NCBI GenBank assembly: GCA_046081905.1
Contig: JBJTWS010000220.1
Location: 1-10,563 of the forward strand
Direction: 5' to 3'
Source of the DNA: CBW1002 sp046081905
GTDB lineage: Bacteria; Cyanobacteriota; Cyanobacteriia; PCC-6307; Cyanobiaceae
Length of the DNA stretch: 10,563 nucleotides
Shown here: positions 1 through 6,650 of the stretch, piece after piece
How the letters are laid out: each line of letters opens with the position of its first letter
Position numbering within the stretch: the first letter of the stretch is position 1
Made by a program: the position numbers and the translations under genes
Notes under the pieces: generated by a model
What the model was told of the DNA's origin: nothing
Database searches by the model: none
The model's input: only the letters and a program-made list of their open reading frames with translations

Positions 1-32
1 CGTCGCTGCTGCCGGATTCCTGAGGTCAGCAA

Positions 33-47
33 CAGCCAGTACGGCTG
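33..47 (-). terminator. Weak hairpin downstream of the RTX gene
   Basis: CAGCC and GGCTG flank a five-base loop about ten bases past the stop codon of the minus-strand RTX-type gene. There is no run of T after it, so it is at best a weak terminator or part of a longer structure beyond the window edge. Confidence 0.2.
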
Positions 48-56
48 CCTGATCGC

Positions 57-1652
57 TCAGAGATGAACGATCAGCACGCAGTCCTGCGGCCGTGCGTCCC
101 GACCTCTGAACGCATACCCCAGCTGAATGCGCAGTTGACCGGCGCGATTCTTGAATTCATCATCGCCAATCCACCGAAAGCGCTGCTGTCCAGGCTTGGT
201 CGCGTCAGCGTCAACCATCGCAAGCTCCATGAGGTCGTCCGAGCCGAAGTCGGTGATCACATCCCTCATGCCCTTGGAGCGCAGGCTGCTATCGGCTCGT
301 AGATAACGAAACCTGTCCCGGCCTCCCTCAGGGGTTGATCGGAGGGTGCGATCATCATCCGCTGAAGGAGGTGGGGCGGCTGCATCCAGCTCAGCAGAAG
401 TACCCTTTCCTCCTCGAGCGGATACCTGAAGAGTATGGCGATGATCAGAAGGAGAAGCGGTAGCACCACGTTGCTCAGCAGAGGATCTGCCGGAGCTTGC
501 CGATCCGCTCAGTCTGTCCCCTCCATAGCCGCCAACGATGATGTCGTCCTGGCTGCTGCCCGTAATGACATCTCTGTACGATGTCCCCGTGGTCGCGCCA
601 TTGGCAAGGGTTCCTATGGTTAGGCTGATCTCGGATATGTCTGCTTGGTAGTTGGCATTGTAGTCGTCTTTGGGATAGGTATAGAAGCCTACAAAATTCG
701 GGTTTCCTCCGCCCTGCCCATCGCCAGAATAGAGATTCATTCCGCCTTCGTCGCTCGCCTGTTTCCTGAGGATCTGGGTATAGCTATTGCCGTCTGGGGC
801 GATGTTGCCCGTGGGTAGGGAAGGATTGTTTCCAGTCACTCCAAAATTCCATACATTGTAGTTGTCTGCGTAAAACTTCTCGCCGCTGGGCTCGTCGATG
901 CTGGCTCCCAGTCCACCATTCATGGTTGACCAGTTCAGGTTGGTCGAAAAGTCAAAACCGTACTCAGGATATTGATCGTTTTGATTCAGCTGGCTCGCGT
1001 TGCCTGACGGCTCTGTTCCGGAAATCCACCCTGATGGATTGCCGCCTGGTCCATAGGGGACATCCAGCAGGAAGGTAATCCAGCTCTCTGTATAGATTGT
1101 GCCATTGCCAAGTGGATAGGCCCACTTGTTCATCGCCTGGAGCACCTGCTGCTGCCAGAGCTGCTGCGGCCCTGCAAAGCGCTGGTTGGCGTTATCAAAC
1201 AAATCGGATACGGTGCCAACGCCCTTGCCTGAGGCAGCGCTTGTCGCTATGAACGTGTCTGGAGGGGCCGACGCCATCGCCTGAGCGACAGCCGTGGCAT
1301 TGAGAAACCCGTATTTGACGCCATTGACCGTTGACTGAATTGGATAGGCCCAGTCATTGATGTAGCTTATGTCGCCACTTAGATTTGTTCCGGATAGAGT
1401 ATATTCATAAAAGCTGAAAGGGTCGCTTATTGTCCATCCAGACGGCTCCCCGGCGGGTTGATCGGTAAAGATCTGCTTGCTTGAAAAGTAGATTCTGAGC
1501 TGTGTTCCTGCCGGAAGGCTGATGGAGCCTGGAGTGCTGCTGCTTGCGAGTGTTCCGCTGGAAACAATATTTGCATTGGTGTAGCCCGGCCCCACGATCC
1601 ACCAGTTGAGGAGTTCTCCGCTGCTATTGGTGATCGAAAGTTGATTTGTCAT
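57..1652 (-). CDS. Putative exported beta-1,3-glucanase/thaumatin-like protein with degenerate RTX and serralysin-type C-terminus
   Basis: Predicted 531-residue protein. Residues 1-350 are rich in Asn, Gly, Ser and aromatics. They include a stretch near 51-58 (QLRIYFSS) and 78-105 (DPFSFYEYTL, then GDISYINDWAYPI) that resembles the GH64/thaumatin-like glucanase fold, which binds or cleaves beta-1,3-glucans. Residues 359-383 hold one RTX-like calcium-binding stretch (DVITGSSQDD, GGYGGDRLSG). After a low-complexity linker (384-440) comes a serralysin-like end (RDVITDFGSDD, FRWIGDDEF, AGQLRIQ, about 445-510). RTX proteins of this layout leave the cell through a type I exporter, and no N-terminal signal peptide is seen, which agrees. 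The start at 1652 is chosen because GAGGAG lies just upstream; an in-frame ATG at 1691 has no ribosome site. GC content is lower than in genes further right. The domain call for the front part is from memory of family patterns; catalytic residues were not identified. Confidence 0.7.
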   Translation of the reverse strand: MTNQLSITNSSGELLNWWIVGPGYTNANIVSSGTLASSSTPGSISLPAGTQLRIYFSSKQIFTDQPAGEPSGWTISDPFSFYEYTLSGTNLSGDISYINDWAYPIQSTVNGVKYGFLNATAVAQAMASAPPDTFIATSAASGKGVGTVSDLFDNANQRFAGPQQLWQQQVLQAMNKWAYPLGNGTIYTESWITFLLDVPYGPGGNPSGWISGTEPSGNASQLNQNDQYPEYGFDFSTNLNWSTMNGGLGASIDEPSGEKFYADNYNVWNFGVTGNNPSLPTGNIAPDGNSYTQILRKQASDEGGMNLYSGDGQGGGNPNFVGFYTYPKDDYNANYQADISEISLTIGTLANGATTGTSYRDVITGSSQDDIIVGGYGGDRLSGSASSGRSSAEQRGATASPSDHRHTLQVSARGGKGTSAELDAAAPPPSADDDRTLRSTPEGGRDRFRYLRADSSLRSKGMRDVITDFGSDDLMELAMVDADATKPGQQRFRWIGDDEFKNRAGQLRIQLGYAFRGRDARPQDCVLIVHL

Positions 1653-1862
1653 TGCTCCTCTTCTGCTTTGTCCAACATTAGCGGTGTGCATCTGGGGTTG
1701 CCCGGCATCCAGGCACAGTGCATCAGCTCGATCTCGAAGCGGGGAGCGAAGGCGGGATCCTGGCGAGCGAGCCGCTTGCGATCATGGCGTGAACGCCACA
1801 GAACCAGGTCGGGCTTGCCTGGATCAGGTGCAGAGCGAGCTCAGCAGCCTTGGAGGCTGGCG
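1653..1862. other. Spacer between glutamate decarboxylase and RTX-type gene
   Basis: This 210-base gap holds no recognisable gene. On the minus strand one frame stays open for 62 codons after a TGA near 1842. It ends in a TGA that overlaps the ATG at 1652 (ATGA). It has no ATG near its beginning; its first ATG would give only about 24 residues. It may be a decayed gene end or chance openness. No strong terminator for the decarboxylase gene is seen. Confidence 0.3.
1655..1660 (-). promoter_or_regulatory. Ribosome binding site deciding the start of the RTX-type gene
   Basis: On the minus strand the sequence GAAGAGGAGCA directly precedes the ATG at 1652. The GAGG part lies four bases from the start codon, slightly close but usable. 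This supports 1652 over the longer alternative at 1691, which is preceded by AACCCCAG. Confidence 0.5.
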
Positions 1863-3308
1863 TCAGTGATGGAAGCCCGTGGCTTCCTCACTGGTGAGAA
1901 CGGCATGCTCGGGGTGACGTTCGAAATAGTCGATGGCGTGGCGGAAATCCTCCAGCAGCAACTCTGCGAGATCACGGCTGACGCCGTGGCGAACCAGGAT
2001 TCTCTGCACCGAAAGGTCCCCACGGTTGGCCGGCATGGTGTACGCGGGCACCTGCCACCCACGCACTCGCAATCGGTCGGCCAGGGAGAAGAGGTTGAAG
2101 TTGCCTTCCGAACCTTCCTTCATCTTCCAGCAGACAGCCGGAATTCCAGCTGCAGGGTCTGCATCGTGGATTATCTCGAATGGCCCAAGCTTAGGGATTT
2201 CGTGGGCAAGGTAGTTGGCTGTTTCGTAGCAAGCGGAATGGACTTTGCGGTATCCATCCTTGCCAAGCCGAAGAAAATTGAAGTATTGGCAGATCACCTG
2301 CCCGCCCGGACGGGAAAAGTTCAAGGTGATGTCGCGCATGTTGCCACCCAGATAGTTCACCCAGAACACCATCTCCTCGGGTAGATCAGAGGCCTCACGC
2401 CAGAGCACCCAGCCCACCCCCAGGGGAGCAAGGCCGAACTTATGCCCCGAAGCATTGATCGACCTGACCCTGGGTAATTGGAAATCCCACACCAGATCGG
2501 GAGCACAGAAAGGGGCCAGGAATCCGCCGCTGGCGCCATCCACGTGAATGGGGATGTCGATGCCCGTGGACATCTGAAAGACATCGAGCGCATCGGAAAG
2601 CTGCTGCACCGGTTCATACTGACCGGTAAAGGTCACCCCCAGTGTGGGAACGACTCCAATGGTGTTTTCATCACAATACTGAAGGGCGGTTTCTGGGGTC
2701 ATGATTAGCCGGTTCTGCTCCATCGGAATCTCTCGATGCTCGATGTCCCAGTAGCGGGTGAACTTGTGCCAGCAGACCTGAACCGGACCCGTGACAAGAT
2801 TTGGCTTGTCGATGGATTTTCCCGCCTTCTTTCTTGCGGTCTCCCAGCGGCGCTTCATTGCCAGGCCACCCAGCATGGCGGCCTCGCTCGAGCCGATTGT
2901 GGAGGCGCCGATGGCAGTCTCAGTTGAGGGTGCATTCCAGAGATCGGCGATCATGCGGGTACAGCGGGCCTCGATCTCTGCGGTCTGGGGATACTCGTCC
3001 TTGTCCTCGATGTTCTTGTCGACGCACAGATCCATCAGAGTGCGCACTTCATCCTCCACCCACGTCTGACAGAAGGTGGCGAGATTCTGTCGTGAGTTGC
3101 CATCCAGCATCAGCTCATCACGCAAGGCCGCAAAGACAGCTCTCGGATCCCGCTCCGTAGTTGGAAAGTTCTGCTTCGGCATGGCCCGGGAGAGATCCGA
3201 AGAGGCGTACAGATCATCCTCCGATTGAGCTGCGTTCGGGGCTGTGTTCGGGGCTGTGTTGGCAGCGGTGTTGGGAGCTGTATGTAACGGCTGGGCTTGG
3301 GATGTCAC
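1863..3308 (-). CDS. gadB: Glutamate decarboxylase (PLP-dependent)
   Basis: 481-residue cytoplasmic enzyme of PLP-dependent group II decarboxylases. It converts L-glutamate to 4-aminobutyrate and CO2 while consuming a proton. It aligns by eye with E. coli GadA/GadB along almost the whole length: LDGNSRQNLATFCQTW (68-83), STIGSSEAAMLGG (136-148), HVDGASGGFLAPF (255-267, Asp257 facing the pyridine ring), INASGHKFG (284-292) with Lys290 as the cofactor lysine, and GGNMRDITLNFSRP (321-334). The C-terminus ends in FHH, similar to the FKHT tail of E. coli GadB, whose histidine closes the active site at neutral pH; conservation of that switch is inferred. The start codon is GTG with no clear ribosome site. 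An ATG at 3182 would remove 42 residues, including part that matches E. coli. The extra N-terminus (10-27) is an Asn-Thr-Ala-Pro repeat. No glutamate/GABA antiporter gene is adjacent. Confidence 0.93.
   Translation of the reverse strand: MTSQAQPLHTAPNTAANTAPNTAPNAAQSEDDLYASSDLSRAMPKQNFPTTERDPRAVFAALRDELMLDGNSRQNLATFCQTWVEDEVRTLMDLCVDKNIEDKDEYPQTAEIEARCTRMIADLWNAPSTETAIGASTIGSSEAAMLGGLAMKRRWETARKKAGKSIDKPNLVTGPVQVCWHKFTRYWDIEHREIPMEQNRLIMTPETALQYCDENTIGVVPTLGVTFTGQYEPVQQLSDALDVFQMSTGIDIPIHVDGASGGFLAPFCAPDLVWDFQLPRVRSINASGHKFGLAPLGVGWVLWREASDLPEEMVFWVNYLGGNMRDITLNFSRPGGQVICQYFNFLRLGKDGYRKVHSACYETANYLAHEIPKLGPFEIIHDADPAAGIPAVCWKMKEGSEGNFNLFSLADRLRVRGWQVPAYTMPANRGDLSVQRILVRHGVSRDLAELLLEDFRHAIDYFERHPEHAVLTSEEATGFHH
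3230..3280 (-). repeat. Short tandem repeat coding NTAP units in the decarboxylase N-terminus
   Basis: A degenerate 12- to 15-base unit (on the plus strand, variants of GGGGCTGTGTTC) repeats about four times. It encodes the TAPNTAANTAPNTAPN stretch of the glutamate decarboxylase (residues 10-25). Such units expand and contract by slippage, so the length may vary between strains. Confidence 0.55.
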
Positions 3309-3454
3309 CGCTGGAACCGGCTCTGGATCTCGATCCTGTCATCTTGTGGGATCGAAAGCAAGAGGTTCTCCGTAGTGCCATCCCATCCAGTCAGGATGTT
3401 CGATCCTGTTGTTGTCAGGGTGATGGTGCTCGCCGACTCTCGCGCTTCCCCTGA

Positions 3455-3839
3455 TCAGTGGCTCCCCTCCTGTGTCTCGTTGCCCAGCGACGGGCGACAG
3501 GAGGGGGAGGTGGGATCGATCTCATCCTCGCCAGGGTTGCGGACGTTGCGGCAGGCGAACAACGTCCGGTCTTCCCTGCGGACCCAGAGCCGATCCCCCT
3601 CAGCCGAGAATCCCCTGACAGCTTCCGGCGCGCACCAGCCGGCAGCTGCTGGTGTCGATGCGTGCAACGACGTCGTTGGTTCGGGCATGGAGGATCCTGT
3701 AGTTCCGACCATCGGAACAACATCTGGCCTGCGCTTCCTGGTAGGCCCAGTATTCCACCTGGGCACTGCACTGTTTTCTCCAGCCGTCGGGATGGAGGGA
3801 TTCGATGATGTACACGATGCTTGGGATGGAACGCTGCAC
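3455..3839 (-). pseudogene. Probable frameshifted small gene of unknown function
   Basis: Two adjoining reading frames on the minus strand look protein-like only when joined. The upstream one, from a GTG at 3839 or 3813-3815, reads IESLHPDGWRKQCSAQVEYW and later RILHARTNDVVARIDTSS, then hits TGA at 3600-3602. The other frame carries on with PEAVRGFSAEGDRLWVRRED and RTLFACRNVR to a stop at 3455. A one- or two-base slip near CGCGCC (about 3620-3630) would join them into about 125 residues. No family is recognised. It could be a sequencing error, a real decayed gene, or chance openness in GC-rich DNA. It sits upstream of glutamate decarboxylase on the same strand. Confidence 0.35.
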
Positions 3840-4199
3840 CCAGTCCAGCAATGGCTCAGGCCGTGAGCGCAGATCTACCGATGGGGTTCGGGATCGGTGT
3901 GACGGATCCAACCGTTTCTGCGGCCCTGCGGCTCCGATTCGGGGTTCTGTGGGGAACCCGGCACGAAGCCGATCTGCTCCCGGCCTGGCCGGTGGATCCG
4001 CCATCCTCGTGGCCTCCGTCGACCGCCGCTGCTGCAGGGGCCTTCCCTGGGGCCGTTCCTGCAACCCCCGAGCGGACCGGGTTCCGGGGGATCACCGAGG
4101 TGGTCCCCCCGGAGGCGCCTGCGCGCAGCCAGCATTGCCCGCAGCTCCCCCGCCGCTTGCGGCACGGCCGGCAGCGTTAGCGTCGCCACAGGATGATGG
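3840..4199. other. 360-base stretch without a recognisable gene
   Basis: Several frames are open on both strands, but all are Pro/Ala/Arg-rich with no familiar motif, as expected of chance frames in GC-rich DNA. No tRNA-like cloverleaf, strong hairpin with T-run, or clear promoter was seen. The last bases hold the ribosome site (AGGA at 4190-4193) for the methyltransferase gene that follows. Confidence 0.4.
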
Positions 4200-4892
4200 A
4201 TGGAAGTGGCGGTTCCGATGCTCAGCGAGGCGCAGCGCTGCAAGTGGGACACCAGCGACGACCAGCTCTTCTACGCCGAGCCCCGCTTTGTGCAGCATCT
4301 GGATGAGGCCTTCCGCTCCCGTCTCACCCAGCTCTACAGGGATCGGATTCCGGCCCGGGCGGTGGTGCACGATCTGATGTCGAGCTGGGTGTCGCACCTG
4401 CCCGACGATGTGATCTACGAGCGTGTGATCGGCCGTGGGCTCAACGAGAAGGAGCTGGCGGCCAATCCACGGCTCGACAGCCACTGGCTGCAGAATCTCA
4501 ATGTCAACTAGGAGCTTCCGCTCCAGAGCGCCAGTGTGGATGCGGTGCTGATCGTGGCGGGTTGGCAGTATCTCCAATACCCGGAGGCGGTGGCTGCTGA
4601 GCTGCTGCGGATCACACGACCCGGCGGGCAGCTGATCGTGTCGTTCTCCAATCGCATGTTCTTCACGAAAGCCCCGCAGGTGTGGGCCGATGGCAGCGAC
4701 CGCGACCACCTCACCTACGTGGCGGAGGTGCTGATGGCCCAGGGCTGGCCCAGGCCGGAGATCGTGGCCGAAGACACGCGCGCCATGGGCTGGACGGGAC
4801 TGTTCGGCGGCAAGGGGGATCCCTTCTTCGCGGTGATCGCTACCCGGGCGCCATCCGTGGTCTGGCCATCGCCCCCACCGGCTGCACCCTGA
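4200..4892 (+). pseudogene. SAM-dependent methyltransferase interrupted by an in-frame TAG
   Basis: One frame encodes a class I SAM-dependent methyltransferase of a type common in cyanobacteria. It has about 230 codons but is broken by TAG at 4509-4511 (codon 104). Before the stop: DQLFYAEPRFVQHLD (21-35), AVVHDLMSSWVSHLP (54-68, the usual SAM-binding region) and GRGLNEKELAANP (78-90). After it, without frame change: VDAVLIVAGWQYLQYPEA, LLRITRPGGQLIVSFSNRMF, and a GDPFFAVIATR end. The context NVN-stop-ELPL fits a CAG (Gln) to TAG change by one base. An AGGA at 4190-4193 supports the start at 4200. Intact family members of similar length are known to me; their substrate is not. The product is likely a 103-residue fragment unless the stop is suppressed or is a sequence error. 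Confidence 0.85.
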
Positions 4893-5095
4893 GGCGGCGA
4901 AGACCTGTGCCCGGGCCCTGCCCGTGCGGTTCAGCTGCAGTGGTGGGAACCGGAGGCTGTCGGTGGGGCCGGGGGCCGGCGGAGCGTGCCAGGGACGAGC
5001 ACCACCATGCGCTGCCGGAATACCCCATTAGCCGGGGCGGTCCCCTCCTGACAAGGTGGCAGGCGGAGCACGGCTGTGTCCTGAACAACGGTGTC

Positions 5096-5112
5096 TGCCG
5101 GCTGCGCCGGCA
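5096..5112. repeat. Perfect 7-bp inverted repeat before the ATP-grasp gene
   Basis: TGCCGGC, a three-base loop TGC, then GCCGGCA. The hairpin lies 25 bases before the ATG at 5138. There is no T-run, so it is not a standard terminator. It could affect the leader of the ATP-grasp gene or be chance in GC-rich DNA. Confidence 0.4.
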
Positions 5113-5137
5113 AGGCTGAGGGCCTGCATCCGCCACC

Positions 5138-6073
5138 ATGCACCTCTGGATCCTGCAGAAACAGCCGGCGGGTTTGGTGGAGCCCTACGAGTCGGCGAGA
5201 TTGCGTGAGGAAGCGAGGGAGCTGGGCATCTCCCTCAAGACCCTGATTCCGGAGCAGATCGATCTGGTGGTGAGCAAGGGCGGCCCCCGGTCGATCCGCT
5301 TCTGCGGTCAGGGGGTTGAGCTCCCCGATGGCCTGCTGCCACGCACCGGCAGTGGAACCGATTATTTCAGCCTGGCGATTCTCCGGCAGCTGGAGCACCT
5401 GGGTGTGCCCGTGATCAACCCCAGTCAGGCGATCGAGGCGGTCAAGGACAAGCTCTACGCCCATCAGATCCTGGCGCAATGCAACCTGCCGATTCCCCGA
5501 ACCATGTTGGTGCGGTTTCCGGTGGATCCGGAGCTGGTGGCTCAGCAGATCGGCTTTCCCTGCGTGGTGAAGATGCTGGTGGGCTCCTACGGCGAGGGGA
5601 TCTATCTCAGCCGTGATCCCGGCAGTTTCCGCGATCTGATGGAGCTGGTCTTTAGCCTCGACCGAAGCCAGACCTTGATTCTCCAGCAGTATCTGGGATC
5701 ACGACCCGGGGAGGATCTGCGGGTGTGGGTGGTGGGTGGTCGTGTCCTCGGTGTGATGCGGCGGCGCAGCACCGATGGCAGCTTCAAGGCCAATATCAGC
5801 CGGGGTGGAGACGGCGAGCACTTCCCTCTGAACGCTGCGATCCAGGAGCTGGCCCTGGCCAGTGCCGCAGCGGTGAACCTTCAGATCGCCGGCGTGGATC
5901 TTCTTTTCGATGGCGATCATTACAGCGTCTGTGAAGTGAACAGCGCTCCGGGCTTTGCAGGTTTCGAGCAGGCCACGGGGATCAACGTGGCCCGCGAGAT
6001 CCTGAGGCACTGCTGCGCCTACGTGGAGCAGCGATTCCGCAAGGAAATGTCGCTGGTTCCCATGCATGGCTGA
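5138..6073 (+). CDS. RimK-family ATP-grasp ligase (glutamate ligase-like)
   Basis: 311-residue ATP-grasp enzyme, close in length to E. coli RimK (300). RimK relatives join an amino acid, usually glutamate, to a carboxylate through an acyl-phosphate; the substrate here is unknown. Visible parts: an N-terminal domain with LPRTGSGTDYFSLAILRQLE (67-86); NPSQAIEAVKDKLYAHQIL (94-112), where RimK proteins have a similar DK helix; ATP-binding PCVVKMLVGSYGEGI (141-155, Lys145 and glycine loop); DLRVWVVGGRVLGVMRRRS (193-211); FKANISRGG (216-224); and the metal/ATP site VDLLFDGD with VCEVNSAPGF (253-273, Asp254, Glu266, Asn268). All core residues appear intact. The ATG at 5138 lacks a clear ribosome site. 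The gene stands alone and converges on speD, with no ribosomal protein S6 or RimB-type gene nearby. Confidence 0.88.
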   Translation: MHLWILQKQPAGLVEPYESARLREEARELGISLKTLIPEQIDLVVSKGGPRSIRFCGQGVELPDGLLPRTGSGTDYFSLAILRQLEHLGVPVINPSQAIEAVKDKLYAHQILAQCNLPIPRTMLVRFPVDPELVAQQIGFPCVVKMLVGSYGEGIYLSRDPGSFRDLMELVFSLDRSQTLILQQYLGSRPGEDLRVWVVGGRVLGVMRRRSTDGSFKANISRGGDGEHFPLNAAIQELALASAAAVNLQIAGVDLLFDGDHYSVCEVNSAPGFAGFEQATGINVAREILRHCCAYVEQRFRKEMSLVPMHG

Positions 6074-6087
6074 ACGGGCTGGATCCC

Positions 6088-6110
6088 TGCCTGGAGGGAA
6101 GGCTCCGGCA
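6088..6110. terminator. Hairpin between convergent ATP-grasp and speD genes
   Basis: TGCC-T-GGAG, loop GGAAGG, CTCC-GGCA forms an eight-pair stem with one bulged base in the 54-base gap between the two facing stop codons. It could stop transcription from both sides. It lacks a T-run, as is common in GC-rich genomes. Confidence 0.4.
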
Positions 6111-6127
6111 GTGCCGTTGGGGCCTGC

Positions 6128-6613
6128 TTACCGCAGCGTGCAGGGCTCACGCTCCGCCCAGGCAATCTGGCTCGGCGTTTCCCTGCGGAAGCTCTTGAGC
6201 AGGTGGCTGTCGGCCTGGAGTTCTTCGGCCAGCACCTGGCAGGCCTTTTCCGGCATGGTGTGGTCCCCGCAGGTGAAGACGTCCACGGCCGCATAGCCTG
6301 ACTCCGGCCATGTGTGGATCGAGATATGGGATTCGGCCAACAGGGCCAATCCCGTTACCCCATGGGGTTGAAAGCTGTGGGTGATCAGATTCAGGAGCGT
6401 CGCGCCAGCACGCAGGGCTGCGTTCGTGATGGCGGATCGGATCAGGAGCTCGTCGTTGAGCCGGGCAACGTTACAGCCGTACAGCTCAAGGATGCAGTGT
6501 TTGCCGACAGTATTGGTGACTGGCGCTTGGCACGGGGACGAAGGCAGGGTCCATCCAGGGTTGGGGTGGAAGCGCGCAAAGGCTTCACTCATCAACGGAG
6601 GTGCAAGGTGCAT
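6128..6613 (-). CDS. speD: S-adenosylmethionine decarboxylase proenzyme (prokaryotic class 1B type)
   Basis: 161-residue proenzyme of the self-processing bacterial AdoMet decarboxylase family. It makes decarboxylated SAM, the aminopropyl donor for spermidine and related polyamines. The hallmark LLAESHISIHTWPE is at about 91-104 numbered from the ATG at 6613. Cleavage occurs between Glu94 and Ser95, turning Ser95 into the pyruvoyl group. His100 and Cys115 (in VDVFTCG) match the processing and catalytic residues of the Thermotoga enzyme, with the same spacing of 5 and 20 residues after the serine. The front part (KHCILELYGCN, LLIRSAITNAALRAGATLL) is also typical. About 30 extra residues precede the core. 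AGGTGG lies just before the ATG at 6613; GTG at 6619 and ATG at 6592 are alternatives. The phosphatase gene ends 37 bases upstream, so the two are probably co-transcribed. No spermidine synthase gene is in the window. Confidence 0.93.
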   Translation of the reverse strand: MHLAPPLMSEAFARFHPNPGWTLPSSPCQAPVTNTVGKHCILELYGCNVARLNDELLIRSAITNAALRAGATLLNLITHSFQPHGVTGLALLAESHISIHTWPESGYAAVDVFTCGDHTMPEKACQVLAEELQADSHLLKSFRRETPSQIAWAEREPCTLR

Positions 6614-6650
6614 GTCCACCTAAGCACGTCGGCCACGGCCGCCGCCAGCA

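Noticed and set aside
1641..2384. Plus-strand open frame of 247 codons across the decarboxylase gene
   Set aside because: It lies opposite a clearly recognised glutamate decarboxylase and shows no motif of its own.
3305..3440. Minus-strand open frame of about 45 codons ending in a GTGA overlap with the decarboxylase start
   Set aside because: It has no start codon after the preceding stop and matches nothing known; too short to support.
3851..4180. Plus-strand frame of about 109 codons
   Set aside because: Pro/Ala-rich, no motif, and the opposite strand is just as open; typical of chance frames in GC-rich DNA.
57..6073. Glutamate-based system linking the decarboxylase and the RimK-like ligase
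   Set aside because: They are about 1.8 kb apart, on opposite strands, and separated by decayed genes; the link is only thematic.
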